DNA of 64,000 bases from Corynebacterium silvaticum (GCF_004382825.2 NZ_SDQO02000004.1:62001-126000); one strand, 5' to 3'. Positions 46,629 through 56,680 are shown, counted from the first letter of the stretch. Program-made: numbers and translations. Notes: generated by a model from the letters alone, not told the origin.

Positions 46629-47228
46629 ATGGCAGAATACAATCGCTCTGACCTTGACACGCCCTTTTTAAAGAAGCGCCGCAGATTCCTTAAGCTTGAC
46701 GACGACACCGTCGGCGCCTACGCCGAAAAAGTGGCACGGTTCTTTGGAACCGGCACCTACCTCATGTGGCAAACCATCTTCGTTGCCGTCTGGGTGGTGC
46801 TCAACTGTGGAGTCTTTGTCTGGCAATGGGACCCCTATCCCTTCATCTTGCTCAACCTCGCGTTTTCTACGCAGGCTGCGTACGCGGCCCCTCTCATCCT
46901 CCTAGCGCAAAATCGGCAAGAGGATCGGGACCGTGTGTCCTTGAACGAGGATCGTCGTCGAGCTTTTGAGACAAAGGCCGACACCGAGTTCATCACGCGA
47001 GAGCTTGCCGGCTTGCGTCTGGCAGTTGGCGACATGGTCTCCCGCGATTATTTACGGCACGAGCTTGAAGATCTTCACAACATGCTCGAACGCCTTGAGG
47101 CAAAGCTTGACGACGAAGCAGCGTCGCGAATCGCCCTCATCCACGAGCTCAACGACACCGGCCACGAGGAAATATCCGATCCTACTCAAGGCGATCTCTA
47201 CGACGACGAGAAGAACGACTACAAATAA
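46629..47228 (+). CDS. DUF1003 membrane protein
   Basis: 199 residues. Two transmembrane segments (LMWQTIFVAVWVVLNCGVFV and PFILLNLAFSTQAAYAAPLILLAQ) are followed by the DUF1003 signature NRQEDRDRVSLNEDRRRAFE and a soluble helical tail with a leucine-rich stretch (LEDLHNMLERLEAKLDDE). Function unknown. It sits between the MgtE-like gene and mrp with gaps of 3 and 5 nt, as in mycobacteria. Confidence 0.88.
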   Translation: MAEYNRSDLDTPFLKKRRRFLKLDDDTVGAYAEKVARFFGTGTYLMWQTIFVAVWVVLNCGVFVWQWDPYPFILLNLAFSTQAAYAAPLILLAQNRQEDRDRVSLNEDRRRAFETKADTEFITRELAGLRLAVGDMVSRDYLRHELEDLHNMLERLEAKLDDEAASRIALIHELNDTGHEEISDPTQGDLYDDEKNDYK

Positions 47229-47233
47229 AAACA

Positions 47234-48376
47234 ATGACTACTCAACATAATCTTTCTGAATCCGCCGTGCGCGCAGCCCTCGCACGCGTCGAAGACCCCG
47301 AGATTGGCCGTCCCATCACTGAGATCGGAATGGTGAAATCCATTGTGATCAGCGGAAACGACGTGCACGTCGAGATTTATCTGACCATTGCCGCTTGCCC
47401 GATGAAGAGCACCCTCACAGAAAATACTCGCGCAGTTCTTGAAGAGCTTCCGGGAGTAGGAGAGGTGAGTGTGAGCACCGACGTCATGTCCGATGACCAA
47501 CGTCGAGAACTCCGCCAAACACTGCGCGGCAGCACTGAAGAACCCGTCATCCCCTTCGCACAACCTGATTCGACTACCCGAGTCTTCGCGGTGGCGTCAG
47601 GCAAAGGCGGCGTAGGAAAGTCGTCTATGACGGTGAACCTCGCCACGGCTTTGGCGTCGAAAGGCTTAAAAGTAGGTGTTCTCGACGCAGACATCTACGG
47701 CCACTCGGTCCCCGGCATGTTGGGCTCCGAGGACCGGCCGCATGCTGTAGACGACATGATCATGCCGCCGCAGGCTCACGGGGTGAAGCTGATTTCGATT
47801 GCTCACTTCGTGGAAGGAAACGCCCCTGTTGTTTGGCGTGGCCCTATGCTGCATCGTGCGATACAGCAGTTCCTAGCAGATGTTTTCTGGGGCGACCTAG
47901 ACATCCTCCTACTCGATCTCCCGCCAGGAACAGGTGATATCGCCATCTCGGTGGCCCAACTCGTTCCTAACGCCGAGCTTCTCGTTGTCACCACACCGCA
48001 GGCGGCTGCGGCGGAGGTGGCTGAGCGTGCTGGGTCGATAAGCATTCAAACGCATCAGCGCATCGCCGGGGTCATCGAAAACATGTCTGCCATGGTGCTT
48101 CCCGACGGCACCGTCATGGACGTGTTCGGGAGCGGCGGCGGCGAAGCGATGGCTGAGCGGCTGCGGACGCTCACTGGAGCAAACGTCCCTCTCCTAGGCA
48201 GCGTGCCCCTCGATCCCCGACTGCGCGAAGGCGGGGACGCCGGCGTGCCCCTTGCGCTAGGAGCTCCGGACTCCCCCGCTGGACAAGCGATTCATGCGAT
48301 TGCAGACAAGCTCGTGGTCCGAAGAGAATCCCTTGCAGGTAAATCCCTTGGTTTGGGAGTCACTAGGAAGGGTTAA
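47234..48376 (+). CDS. mrp: Mrp/ApbC-family P-loop ATPase
   Basis: 380 residues. The N-terminal MIP18/DUF59 domain (VEDPEIGRPITEIGMV, about residues 15-30) is followed by a deviant Walker A SGKGGVGKSSMTVNLA (near 122) and LDADIYGHSVPGML. It probably carries or inserts Fe-S clusters. The usual C-terminal CxxC after IENMS is absent (IENMSAMVLPDGTVMDVFG); as far as I recall this is also so in M. tuberculosis. Its TAA shares four bases (TTAA) with the convergent tatB stop, leaving no room for a terminator. Confidence 0.92.
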   Translation: MTTQHNLSESAVRAALARVEDPEIGRPITEIGMVKSIVISGNDVHVEIYLTIAACPMKSTLTENTRAVLEELPGVGEVSVSTDVMSDDQRRELRQTLRGSTEEPVIPFAQPDSTTRVFAVASGKGGVGKSSMTVNLATALASKGLKVGVLDADIYGHSVPGMLGSEDRPHAVDDMIMPPQAHGVKLISIAHFVEGNAPVVWRGPMLHRAIQQFLADVFWGDLDILLLDLPPGTGDIAISVAQLVPNAELLVVTTPQAAAAEVAERAGSISIQTHQRIAGVIENMSAMVLPDGTVMDVFGSGGGEAMAERLRTLTGANVPLLGSVPLDPRLREGGDAGVPLALGAPDSPAGQAIHAIADKLVVRRESLAGKSLGLGVTRKG

Positions 48377-48807
48377 GTAATATCGTCCCAGCTAAAGCCC
48401 TGCTTTGGCTGGGGTTTTTGTATTTCTGGGGCCGGCGGAGTGTGAGGCTTTTCGACGCCCGCCTGCTGTTCACGATACGCCTGCCCTGCGGTGTCATCTT
48501 CCATGATTTTTTTCGGGTCAAAGGTATCCATGAATTCCTGGTCGCCGTCGAAAAGCGCTTTTGTCAACGCTGCTTTTGGCCCCATGCGTTGGATAGAAGC
48601 CAATTTGTTGATTGGCTCCCGAAGCTCCTCAAAGTCAGCGCCAAAATCTCCGTTGAGCTCGGCTTTGGCATTGTGGATCGCTTTCTTTGCCGCATACGCG
48701 GCGGCGCGGACGTCTTCGATGACTTTGGGAAGACGCTCGGGCCCGATGATGATGAGGCCCAGCACTAGGAGAGTGATGATCTCGGGCCAACCGATGGAAG
48801 AAAACAC
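48373..48807 (-). CDS. tatB: Sec-independent translocase subunit TatB
   Basis: 144 residues. An N-terminal membrane helix MFSSIGWPEIITLLVLGLII is followed by the GPERLPKVIEDVRAA hinge and amphipathic helix, then a polar tail with PKP-type residues. Partner of TatA/TatC in exporting folded proteins. It follows cseE by 9 nt in the sigE-cseE-tatB order; the htrA gene that separates them in M. tuberculosis is missing here, as in C. glutamicum. Confidence 0.92.
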   Translation of the reverse strand: MFSSIGWPEIITLLVLGLIIIGPERLPKVIEDVRAAAYAAKKAIHNAKAELNGDFGADFEELREPINKLASIQRMGPKAALTKALFDGDQEFMDTFDPKKIMEDDTAGQAYREQQAGVEKPHTPPAPEIQKPQPKQGFSWDDIT

Positions 48808-48816
48808 ACTTATACC

Positions 48817-49257
48817 TTAGCGGGAGTTCGGCTCATCAAGGTGTTTCAGCGCCGCCATTCGAGCATTGCGCAGGTTTTGGCTTGTTTTCCTAATGTTCCG
48901 GGCCATGCCATCGATCTTGTCTAGGAGGGTTTGCGGGGCAACAACCATGTCCTCCGCGTTGGGGCCCTCGGGGCAGGAGTGCGCTATCCCCTGCAGCTTG
49001 GCTAGGAGATCGGAGGAGGCCTTCATTTCTGAGTGCGTAGACCCACGGAGTCGGTCAGCGGCACGACGCTGCCTGTCGACCTCATCGCGGCATTCTTTGC
49101 AATGCACCAGATGTATTTTTGCGCGATGTGCTGCGGAGCTGCTGAGTTCGTCGTCGACAAGCGCGGCTACGGCTTCCGGGTTAAGATGCTCAACCGAGGC
49201 AAAGTGCCGAATTTTTTCGGCTCTACTGTTGCGGTGTCCATGGGTCACTCTTTCCAC
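48817..49257 (-). CDS. cseE: Anti-sigma factor of SigE
   Basis: 146 residues, soluble. The zinc anti-sigma motif HLVHCKEC (HxxxCxxC, about residues 50-57) lies in an N-terminal ASD-like helical region (LNPEAVAALVDDELSSSAAHR). It holds SigE inactive until envelope stress, as shown for the C. glutamicum and mycobacterial (RseA) homologues. It starts 26 nt after the sigE stop. The C-terminal part has no membrane segment. Confidence 0.9.
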   Translation of the reverse strand: MERVTHGHRNSRAEKIRHFASVEHLNPEAVAALVDDELSSSAAHRAKIHLVHCKECRDEVDRQRRAADRLRGSTHSEMKASSDLLAKLQGIAHSCPEGPNAEDMVVAPQTLLDKIDGMARNIRKTSQNLRNARMAALKHLDEPNSR

Positions 49258-49283
49258 CTCCGCCTCGTACTTTACCGTTGTTT

Positions 49284-49925
49284 TTAGTGAGACATCGGTA
49301 GGAGGAGTTGGGCCTCTTCATTAGTCGCCGCCGCAGCCTCTAAACTCGCACGCAGTTGGGAGCGCCCGCGGTGAATTCGTGAGCGAACCGTGCCCATTTT
49401 CACGCCTAAGGTATCTGCGATCTCGTCGTAGCTCATGCCCACAACATCACACAAAACCACTGCAACGCGGAAGTCTGGGCCAAGATCATCAAGGGCCTTT
49501 TGCAACGCCGGGTCTAAGTTGGAGATGTTATAAGCCTGCTCCGGAGTCATGTCGGTGCCGGGCACTCGCTCATAGTCCTCGGGCAGTGCCTCCATCCGAA
49601 TCTTGGAGCGGTGCCGAACCATGTCTAGGAACAAGTTGGTGGTGATCCGGTGCAGCCATCCTTCAAAGGTGCCTGGTTGGTAGTTCTTCAGCGAGCGGAA
49701 GACGCGCATAAAGGTTTCTTGAGTCAGGTCTTCTGCGTCATGCTGGTTACCGGATAGCCGAAATGCTAGGCGATAAACGCTGTCCGCGTGCTCTGCTACG
49801 AGCTCTCCCCACGTGGGCATTGCCCCGGTGCCGGCATCAAATACAGCAGTTCCATTCAGCTCAGCCGTCTCGTGTGTCTGATCCAGGCGTGAAGTGAGTG
49901 AAAGGGAACCGCTGTTCGATGTCAT
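49284..49925 (-). CDS. sigE: ECF sigma factor SigE
   Basis: About 213 residues from the ATG at 49925; a TTG start at 49988 is possible. Region 2 is [20 protein letters not shown] with [14 protein letters not shown]; region 4.2 is [20 protein letters not shown]. It directs transcription during cell-surface stress and is paired with cseE directly downstream. Methyltransferase and sigE genes are divergent, as in Rv1220c/Rv1221. Confidence 0.93.
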   Translation of the reverse strand: MTSNSGSLSLTSRLDQTHETAELNGTAVFDAGTGAMPTWGELVAEHADSVYRLAFRLSGNQHDAEDLTQETFMRVFRSLKNYQPGTFEGWLHRITTNLFLDMVRHRSKIRMEALPEDYERVPGTDMTPEQAYNISNLDPALQKALDDLGPDFRVAVVLCDVVGMSYDEIADTLGVKMGTVRSRIHRGRSQLRASLEAAAATNEEAQLLLPMSH

Positions 49926-50110
49926 GAAACGTATTGTGCCCGACTCTTCTGGGGAAAACCAGCGAGAAGTCTGGAAAAGCCCTGTCAAAGCCCAATCTTT
50001 CCCAAAACGTGATCAAACACGACTTTTGGTAACAATTCCCATACGCCACAGACGTCACAACCTGCGCGTTGTGCACTATTTCTCTCGTGTTTTACCTAAA
50101 CTTAGCCACT

Positions 50111-50743
50111 GTGAATGCTTCTAACGATTACCTCCGCGACTACATTGAGTCGACCACCACCGTGGGCGATGTCCTCGCCGCTGCGTGTGAGGATGCGCAA
50201 GAGTTCGGACTTGCGCTCCCCGACACAATGACGGGCGCCCTCCTCACCACGCTAGCCGCTACCGCACGTGCACAGGGGGCTATCGCGGTCACCCCTGCCG
50301 CAGGCGTCGTTGGGCTTCATCTTCTTGCTGGGTTGAGCGACTCCGGGATTTTAACGTGCATCGACCCCGAGCCGGAGCATCAAAAACGAGCTAAGCAAAC
50401 GTTCCGCGACGCCGGATACTCACCATCGCGTATCCGTTTCCTCCCCTCTCGTCCGCTCGACGTCATGGGACGACTGGCCGCAGATTCTTACAACATTGTG
50501 TATGGCGAGGTCTCTCCTGTGGACCTCAAGGCCTTCACCGACGCCGCCCTCCCCCTCCTAGCCACTGGCGGCGTACTAGTCCTCGCGGATTCGCTTCTCG
50601 ACGGCACGCTTGCCGACGCGACTAGGAAGGATCGGGACACCGTCGCAGCAAGGGAAGCAGACGAGTACATTTCTTCCCTCGATAACGTGATCGTTGCGCG
50701 CCTCCCACTAGGAGCCGGAATCACTCTGGTCACCAAAAAGTAA
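50111..50743 (+). CDS. SAM-dependent O-methyltransferase
   Basis: About 210 residues, the Rv1220c-type O-methyltransferase. It starts NASNDYLRDYIESTTTVGDVL. The SAM fold appears as GAIAVTPAAGVVGLHLLAGL, then SGILTCIDPEPEHQKRAKQTF, and VLVLADSLLDGTLAD late. The usual motif I GTxxGYS is altered to TPAAGVVGL, so the SAM site deviates from typical O-methyltransferases. Start taken at GTG 50111, since upstream codons are hydrophobic and not conserved. Substrate unknown. Confidence 0.82.
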   Translation: MNASNDYLRDYIESTTTVGDVLAAACEDAQEFGLALPDTMTGALLTTLAATARAQGAIAVTPAAGVVGLHLLAGLSDSGILTCIDPEPEHQKRAKQTFRDAGYSPSRIRFLPSRPLDVMGRLAADSYNIVYGEVSPVDLKAFTDAALPLLATGGVLVLADSLLDGTLADATRKDRDTVAAREADEYISSLDNVIVARLPLGAGITLVTKK

Positions 50744-50789
50744 CTGGGTGCGCGACTTTGTATAGTCGCACACCCAGCCGTGTGTCCTT

Positions 50790-52007
50790 TTAGACCACTT
50801 GGTTTTTACCTACAACGACCACGCCACCGGGGCTGATTTGGAAGCGTTGCGAGTCCCGGTCACGGTCTACGCCGATAAGCGTGCCGTCACAGACCACAAC
50901 GTTCTTGTCCAGGATGCAGTGGCGCACCACCGCGCCTTTTCCGATCCTTACGCCAGGCATGAGGACTGAGCCCTCGACTGTGGCGACTTCCTCAATAACA
51001 ACGTCTGTGGAGAGCACCGAATTTCTCACTGTTGCTGCAGAAATGATCGATCCCTGTGCCACCATCGACGACTGTGCTATTCCTCCCTGCACGAACTTCG
51101 CTGGCGGGAGATCGCCAAGGTCGGTGGAGCGAATAGGCCACTGCTGGTTATAGAGATTAAAAATAGGATGCACGGAGATAAGGTCCATGTGGGCCTCGTA
51201 GAAAGCATCGATCGTGCCGACGTCGCGCCAATAGCCGCGGTCGCGTTCCGTTGACCCCGGGACTACGTTTTTGTTGAAGTCGTAGACGTTGGCTTCTCCC
51301 AAAGACACAAAGTACGGGATGATGTCCCCACCCATGTCATGATCGGAGTCGGCGTTGGATTCGTCCACTTTGAGGGCGTCGATAAGCGCTTTGGTGCTAA
51401 AGACATAGTTGCCCATGGAGGCATAGGTCATCTCTGGGTCGTCGGGGATCCCCGGCGGGTCCTGAGGCTTTTCTAGGAACTCCGTGATGTTGTTATTTTC
51501 GTCTGCTTGTATGCAGCCGAAAGCGCTTGCCTCGTTGCGCGGGATCCGAATGCCGGCCACTGTCGCAGACTTACCCGACGCAATGTGATCGGCCACCATC
51601 TGCTCAGGGTCCATCCGGTAGACGTGATCTGCACCAAAAACGATCACGTAATCCGGCATCTCGTCATACACCAAGTTCAGCGACTGCAAAATAGCGTCCG
51701 CCGAACCCTGGTACCAGCGCTTTCCTAGGCGCTGCTGGGCTGGGACGGACGCAATATACTGGCTGGTCGGACCGCTGAACTGCCATGACTGGGAAATATG
51801 GCGGTCAAGGGAGTGCGATTTGTACTGCGTGAGCACACAAATCTTCAAATACCCCGCGTTAACCAGATTAGACAGGACAAAGTCGATCAGTCGGTAGGTG
51901 CCGCCGAATGGGACTGCGGGCTTTGCCCGGTCCTCGGTAAGCGGATAGAGGCGTTTACCTTCTCCTCCGGCGAGCACGATTGCTAAGACGTTCTGTTGGC
52001 TCCTCAC
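50790..52007 (-). CDS. glgC: Glucose-1-phosphate adenylyltransferase
   Basis: Makes ADP-glucose for glycogen and alpha-glucan. About 405 residues from the GTG at 52007 ([19 protein letters not shown]). The nucleotidyltransferase signature is [36 protein letters not shown] and a C-terminal left-handed beta-helix with hexapeptide repeats ([19 protein letters not shown]) follow. It is divergent from glgA across a 102-bp gap, as in other corynebacteria and mycobacteria. Confidence 0.95.
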   Translation of the reverse strand: MRSQQNVLAIVLAGGEGKRLYPLTEDRAKPAVPFGGTYRLIDFVLSNLVNAGYLKICVLTQYKSHSLDRHISQSWQFSGPTSQYIASVPAQQRLGKRWYQGSADAILQSLNLVYDEMPDYVIVFGADHVYRMDPEQMVADHIASGKSATVAGIRIPRNEASAFGCIQADENNNITEFLEKPQDPPGIPDDPEMTYASMGNYVFSTKALIDALKVDESNADSDHDMGGDIIPYFVSLGEANVYDFNKNVVPGSTERDRGYWRDVGTIDAFYEAHMDLISVHPIFNLYNQQWPIRSTDLGDLPPAKFVQGGIAQSSMVAQGSIISAATVRNSVLSTDVVIEEVATVEGSVLMPGVRIGKGAVVRHCILDKNVVVCDGTLIGVDRDRDSQRFQISPGGVVVVGKNQVV

Positions 52008-52109
52008 ACTGCCCAATGTAACGGTAAATGATGAGTTCCGCAGGAAATCTTCAGCACTGGGATACACAACACTCAACAAAATGTCGGCGACATAGTTACT
52101 CTCAAGAGT

Positions 52110-53282
52110 ATGAGAGTTGCGATGTTATCTAAGGAATACCCACCAGAGATCTACGGAGGCGCCGGCGTTCACGTCGCCGAGCTGACCCGCTTTATGCGGC
52201 AAATCGTTCCCGTCCAGGTGCACTGCATGGGGGCACTCCGAACGGAACCTGATGTTTACGTCCACGACGTCGACGAGGCTCTAGCTGATTCCAACGCAGC
52301 TATTGCCACGCTATCCACTGGGCTTCGCATGGCCAGCGCACTACGCGACGTAGATGTTGTCCACTCTCATACGTGGTACGCGGGACTAGGAGGGCATCTC
52401 GCGGGTCTTTTGAACGGCATCCCGCATGTGGTCACCGCACACTCGCTCGAACCAGACCGCCCGTGGAAACGCGAACAGCTAGGAGGCGGCTACGACATCT
52501 CTTCCTGGTCTGAGCGCAACGCCATGGAAAATGCTGACGCCATCATCGCGGTTTCCGCGAAAATGAAAGAATCAGTGCTCGCGGCGTACCCGCGTATCGA
52601 CGCCGACAAGATCAAAGTTGTACTTAACGGCATAGACACCGATCTGTGGCGCCCCCGCCCCACGTTCAGCCAGGCAGAAGACTCTGTGCTGATGGAGCTT
52701 GGGGTAGCTCCCCATCGTCCGATCGTGGCCTTTGTAGGAAGGATCACGCGGCAAAAAGGCGTCGAACATCTCATCAAAGCCGCGCGTCATTTTGACCCGG
52801 AGATCCAACTGGTCCTCTGCGCCGGAGCCCCCGATACTCCGGAGATTGCCGCAAGGATCCGTGGGCTCGTCGAGAAGCTACAAAGCGAACGCGACGGCAT
52901 CATATGGGTCCAGGACATGCTGCCCAGAGAAAAGATCCAAGAAATCCTTAGCGCCGCGGACATCTTCGTGTGCCCCTCGATCTACGAGCCCTTAGGAATC
53001 GTCAACCTAGAAGCCATGGCCTGTGGCACAGCCGTCATCGCCTCAGACGTCGGGGGCATACCCGAGGTTGTTGTAGACGGACACACCGGAAACCTAGTCC
53101 ACTACGACGAGACCGACACCGAAGGATTCGAACGCGACCTAGCGCACGCAGTCAACGAACTCATCGCGCGTCCCCACCTGGTCAAGGCATATGGAAGCAT
53201 TGGGCGGACTCGAGCAGTCAATGATTTCTCGTGGGCGTCGATTGCGCAGCAGACCATTGATGTTTACCGCTCCCTCTCCTAG
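52110..53282 (+). CDS. glgA: GT4 glycogen synthase / ADP-glucose glucosyltransferase
   Basis: 390 residues. N-terminal [18 protein letters not shown], then [15 protein letters not shown], the donor site [13 protein letters not shown], and the GT4 EX7E motif in [19 protein letters not shown]. It uses ADP-glucose from GlgC. In C. glutamicum the gene is called glgA and is needed for glycogen; the mycobacterial orthologue Rv1212c (GlgM) makes maltose-1-phosphate, so the exact acceptor here is open. Confidence 0.93.
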   Translation: MRVAMLSKEYPPEIYGGAGVHVAELTRFMRQIVPVQVHCMGALRTEPDVYVHDVDEALADSNAAIATLSTGLRMASALRDVDVVHSHTWYAGLGGHLAGLLNGIPHVVTAHSLEPDRPWKREQLGGGYDISSWSERNAMENADAIIAVSAKMKESVLAAYPRIDADKIKVVLNGIDTDLWRPRPTFSQAEDSVLMELGVAPHRPIVAFVGRITRQKGVEHLIKAARHFDPEIQLVLCAGAPDTPEIAARIRGLVEKLQSERDGIIWVQDMLPREKIQEILSAADIFVCPSIYEPLGIVNLEAMACGTAVIASDVGGIPEVVVDGHTGNLVHYDETDTEGFERDLAHAVNELIARPHLVKAYGSIGRTRAVNDFSWASIAQQTIDVYRSLS

Positions 53283-53329
53283 TCGCGCACCGCTGCAAGA
53301 TCTAGGAAGCACGACTACTCTAGGCGAGC

Positions 53330-54070
53330 ATGAGTGACCATAAGGCTCTGTTAACTGAGCGCCACACTATTTTTCAGAGTTCGTTGATGACCGCGCTTCT
53401 CGACGGCATCTACGACGGCGAAATCTCCATCAGCGAGCTTCTCGGCCACGGGAACTTTGGCATCGGCACCTTCGACGCACTCGATGGAGAAATGGTCATT
53501 CTAGACGGGGTCTGCTACCAGCTACGCGGAGATGGCTCGGCACGCGTAGCTACTCTTGACCAACGCAGCTCTTTCGCCATAGCAACCAACTTTGTGCCGC
53601 GAATCAGCGCGGATGCACCACACGGGATGAAACGGGAAGAGCTCAGCAGGTTTATCTCTTCCCTCCTTCCTAGCGAGAACTACATGTACGCCGTTCGCAT
53701 CACGGGAACGTTCAGCCATGTGTCGGTAAGAACTGTCACCAAGCAAGAACGACCGTACCGACCCATGACAGAAGCAACCTGCGATGACGCCGAACTCGTA
53801 TTCCACGACACAACCGGAACTATCGCGGGATTTAGGACTCCTGTTTATGAAAAAGGCATCGGTGTCCCTGTTTGCCATGTCCACTATATCGACGACGCCC
53901 GTACTGCCGGTGGTCACGTCCTCGACTTCACCATGACCCACGGAACCATAGAGGTATGCCCCGGGACTGACCTACAGCTCAGGCTCCCTCTCACCCAAGA
54001 TTTCAGCACGGCGTCTTTGGCACCAGATGACTTAGACCAACAAATCCACGCCACGGAAGTAAAGAGCTAG
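53330..54070 (+). CDS. budA: Alpha-acetolactate decarboxylase
   Basis: Converts alpha-acetolactate to acetoin. 246 residues in the BudA/AlsD family: GHGNFGIGTFDALDGEMVIL at the start and the zinc-binding histidines in CHVHYIDDARTAGGHVLDF (HxH then H 11 residues on). Cytoplasmic. No acetolactate synthase gene is adjacent. It is followed after 11 nt by the GH32-like gene. I do not recall either gene in this place in C. glutamicum or M. tuberculosis. Confidence 0.92.
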   Translation: MSDHKALLTERHTIFQSSLMTALLDGIYDGEISISELLGHGNFGIGTFDALDGEMVILDGVCYQLRGDGSARVATLDQRSSFAIATNFVPRISADAPHGMKREELSRFISSLLPSENYMYAVRITGTFSHVSVRTVTKQERPYRPMTEATCDDAELVFHDTTGTIAGFRTPVYEKGIGVPVCHVHYIDDARTAGGHVLDFTMTHGTIEVCPGTDLQLRLPLTQDFSTASLAPDDLDQQIHATEVKS

Positions 54071-54081
54071 GAGAATAATTC

Positions 54082-55533
54082 ATGGCACACCGCCCCGAAC
54101 TACACGTCACTCCGGAAACCGGCGTCCTTGATGCCCCAGCGGGGGCCCTTTTCGACGGCCAAACGTGGCATGTCTTCCACCAGTTCCGCCCCAAATTGGA
54201 GTCCGGTGCCCGATGGGCTCACACCGTGGCCGACGAAACTCCTTTTGACTGGGATATCTGCGACGACGTCCTAGCCCCCGACAACGACGAAATCCGAGTG
54301 CGTGCCGGGTCAGTGACGTATACGGATAACACTGCCCACCTCTATTTCACCTCCGTCTCTCCTAGCGGCGACTCCGTTCATTTGGCAGAAATCGCAGAAA
54401 TCGACAGCACAGCCGCTGACATCAGCGACGATCCTTCCATGATCGACCCGCATGTGCGCCGCGTAGGAAGGGTGGTCGACGACCGCGAAGGACTCAACAA
54501 CTTCCGCTCCCCCTGCGTGGTCCCCAACTGGACCACCGAAGACGATCGCGAGGAGGGGCATAAAGGTTGGATCATGCTTGCCGTGACAGGCGACGTAGCC
54601 TCTCCTACTCTTGCGGTCCTTGATTCACGCGACGGCGTCGATTGGTCCTTGCGTGGCCCGCTAAAAATCGTTGGGGACTCGGGAGTTGAGGGCGAAAGAC
54701 TCGTAGCTCCACGCATTATCCGGCTTCGCGACGAAGTCGACAACAACATTTACGACATCCTCATCGTTACCGTAGAAACCGGCGGCATCGACCGCTCAGG
54801 ATACCTCGTCGGAACGCTCAGCGGCCGTATTTTTACCGTCGACGCCCCCTTCGAACGACTCGACTACGGGCACGACTTCACTAGGCCGCGCAACACCAAC
54901 TACACCGCCGAGGCACTCAGCGACCTCGATGAGCACCGCTACGACACTGCTTATGTGTTCGGGCTCATGAACGGAATCGGGCGTCTCGACGACCCCAGCA
55001 AGCACTTAAGCTTCATCGAAGAAAAATGGGCCAACTGCTTGTCCTTCCCTAGGAAGATGACGTTGCAGGGTGGAAAGATTTACCACACGCCCGTAACCGG
55101 CCTTCCTAGCGCCGTTAAGAGCTCCGACTACGCCTCCATGTGGACGTCCATCATGGATGTTCCTGAAGGAGAAGAAATTACCATCGAGTTGCACGACTCC
55201 ACGGGCCAAGTCGCAGCCACGATCACCCACCGCGGCGATTTGCTCGAATTAGATAGATCCATGAATCCGCAGCATCTCGGCGATGACATCGCTATCGCCC
55301 CGCTAACTGAGAGCGATACAGACTCGATGACGATCATCGTGGACGGCTCCACCGTCGAGGTCTTCGCTGACGGCGGGCAGGTGGCCATGGCCAGCCGCGT
55401 GTACTTCAACGGACACTGCGAGGAATTCGCGGTTGTTGCTAGCGAAGGCGCAAGTATCTCCCACACCGACGAGATCCGCCCGATGAAGAGCGTCCTTTTC
55501 ACAGACGAAGACGAGGAAGGACCCGTGCGTTAG
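54082..55533 (+). CDS. GH32-like (beta-fructosidase fold) protein with altered catalytic motifs
   Basis: 483 residues, a five-bladed propeller followed by a C-terminal beta-sandwich (IIVDGSTVEVFADGGQVAMA is typical of GH32). The N-terminal nucleophile motif, normally NDPNG, is LDAPAG (near 16-21; Asp kept). The RDP motif is FRSP (near 139; Asp replaced by Ser). The EC motif region reads GERLVAP (near 205; Glu present without Cys). No signal peptide, so it is cytoplasmic. It may be a sucrose-6-phosphate hydrolase relative that has lost or changed activity. Start ATG with AGGAG 10 nt upstream. Confidence 0.78.
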   Translation: MAHRPELHVTPETGVLDAPAGALFDGQTWHVFHQFRPKLESGARWAHTVADETPFDWDICDDVLAPDNDEIRVRAGSVTYTDNTAHLYFTSVSPSGDSVHLAEIAEIDSTAADISDDPSMIDPHVRRVGRVVDDREGLNNFRSPCVVPNWTTEDDREEGHKGWIMLAVTGDVASPTLAVLDSRDGVDWSLRGPLKIVGDSGVEGERLVAPRIIRLRDEVDNNIYDILIVTVETGGIDRSGYLVGTLSGRIFTVDAPFERLDYGHDFTRPRNTNYTAEALSDLDEHRYDTAYVFGLMNGIGRLDDPSKHLSFIEEKWANCLSFPRKMTLQGGKIYHTPVTGLPSAVKSSDYASMWTSIMDVPEGEEITIELHDSTGQVAATITHRGDLLELDRSMNPQHLGDDIAIAPLTESDTDSMTIIVDGSTVEVFADGGQVAMASRVYFNGHCEEFAVVASEGASISHTDEIRPMKSVLFTDEDEEGPVR

Positions 55534-55547
55534 TCTCACGGCACAAC

Positions 55548-55592
55548 AAAAGCCGGCTCCGGGAATTCTTCATTCCCGGAGCCGGCTTTTTC
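55548..55592. terminator. Bidirectional terminator
   Basis: Perfect 18-19 bp stem, AAAAGCCGGCTCCGGGAAT with its complement, around TCTTC, followed by a T-run. It separates the convergent GH32-like and rlmA-like genes. Confidence 0.9.
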
Positions 55593-55609
55593 GTCCTTAA
55601 GAAAGGGAG

Positions 55610-56483
55610 TTAGACCTTTGTAAAACGAGTAATCATAGCCCTCGCCGTTACTTCCATCACTGGCGGCAGCGTTGCGATTCTCTCAGCCAGGACATCCGGG
55701 TGGATGTGTCGAGCCGAGGGGCTCATCCCGATTTGGGTGGCTATCGAGTCCTGGTCTAAGCGCATAGTGAATTGGACAGGCTCCGGCTCTCCTACTGGTG
55801 TAAGGTGCCCGGCAGCCTGATCGATCATCCTTTGCACTTTTCCTTGTTCCACATCGATGATGCCGAGTGGCTCGCGTAGCTCGCCGAGGTGTCCGGTATC
55901 AGCGGTGAGCACGATGACTTGGCCGCCTGGTTTAAGCACACGAGCAAATTCGGAAGCGTTCCTGGGCGCAAAGATGACGGTGATGGCATCGATAGAGGCG
56001 TCTTGGATAGGAAGGCGGGACCAAGCGTCGGCGACTACAGCTCCTACGCGCGGGTGGCATTTTGCCAAAAGTTTGGCGGCGGGAACGGATACGTCGATGC
56101 CGAGCCCGACGGAGTTGTCGACGTCATCAAGCGTGTGCGCTAGATAGTATCCAGTATCCCGTTCCGGCGCCGATCTCGCAGATCGTGGGGTGGGCGTCGT
56201 CGGCAACGCCGGCTTCGTCGAGGACGGTATGAACCGCAGCGCTCACAGCTTCTACGAATGGTGCAAAGTGCCCACTGGATAGGAAGGTTTCGCGGGCGCG
56301 GATCATCGACGTGTCATCGCCGGAATAGCGCAGACCAGCGCCTCCGGCGAGGGTCACATAGCCCTGACGTGCAACATCAAAGCTGTGTCCGGATTCGGAC
56401 ATTAGCCGCGTGGAGTCGTCGACCAAGCTCAGTGGTGTTCCGTCAGTAGGATCGGCAAGAACATCAATGACATGTGAAAGCAC
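55610..56483 (-). pseudogene. RlmA-like 23S rRNA (guanine-N1)-methyltransferase, frameshifted by a 7-bp duplication
   Basis: The first frame (from 56483) has SESGHSFDVARQGYVTLAGG and TICEIGAGTGY, the SAM motif I. Then GGATACT occurs twice in tandem (plus-strand AGTATCC at 56146-56152 and 56153-56159). Deleting one copy restores GAGTGYYLAHTLDDV and an open frame to 55610 (SVGLGIDVSVPAAKLLA; WSRLPIQDASIDAITVIFAP), giving about 288 residues. The N-terminal zinc cysteines of RlmA are also replaced (DPTDGTPL, SESGH), so this may be a diverged subgroup. As written the protein ends after about 118 residues. Confidence 0.8.
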
Positions 56484-56512
56484 GCTGCATGGGCTCCTTG
56501 ATCAAATAATTT

Positions 56513-56680
56513 TTATTGAGATACTTCGGTCAGTAAAGCACCAAGCTCGGCGGCTTCTTCCTTGTTAAGCTCGATGACCAAACGGCCACCACCGTCGGTA
56601 GGAATCCGCATCACAATCTTGCGGCTCTCGAAAACAACTTCCATCGGCCCATTACCTGTACGAGGTTTCATGGCTGCCAT
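56513..56680 (-). CDS. DUF3117 small protein
   Basis: 55 residues starting MAAMKPRTGNGPMEVVFE, then IVMRIPTDGGGRLVIELNKE and a C-terminal AAELGALLTEVSQ. It matches the highly conserved actinobacterial DUF3117 family (Rv1211 in M. tuberculosis) almost end to end. Function unknown. The ATG is at 56680 with GGAATCGGTG upstream. Its place between glgA and the DivIVA-like gene matches mycobacteria. Confidence 0.88.
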   Translation of the reverse strand: MAAMKPRTGNGPMEVVFESRKIVMRIPTDGGGRLVIELNKEEAAELGALLTEVSQ

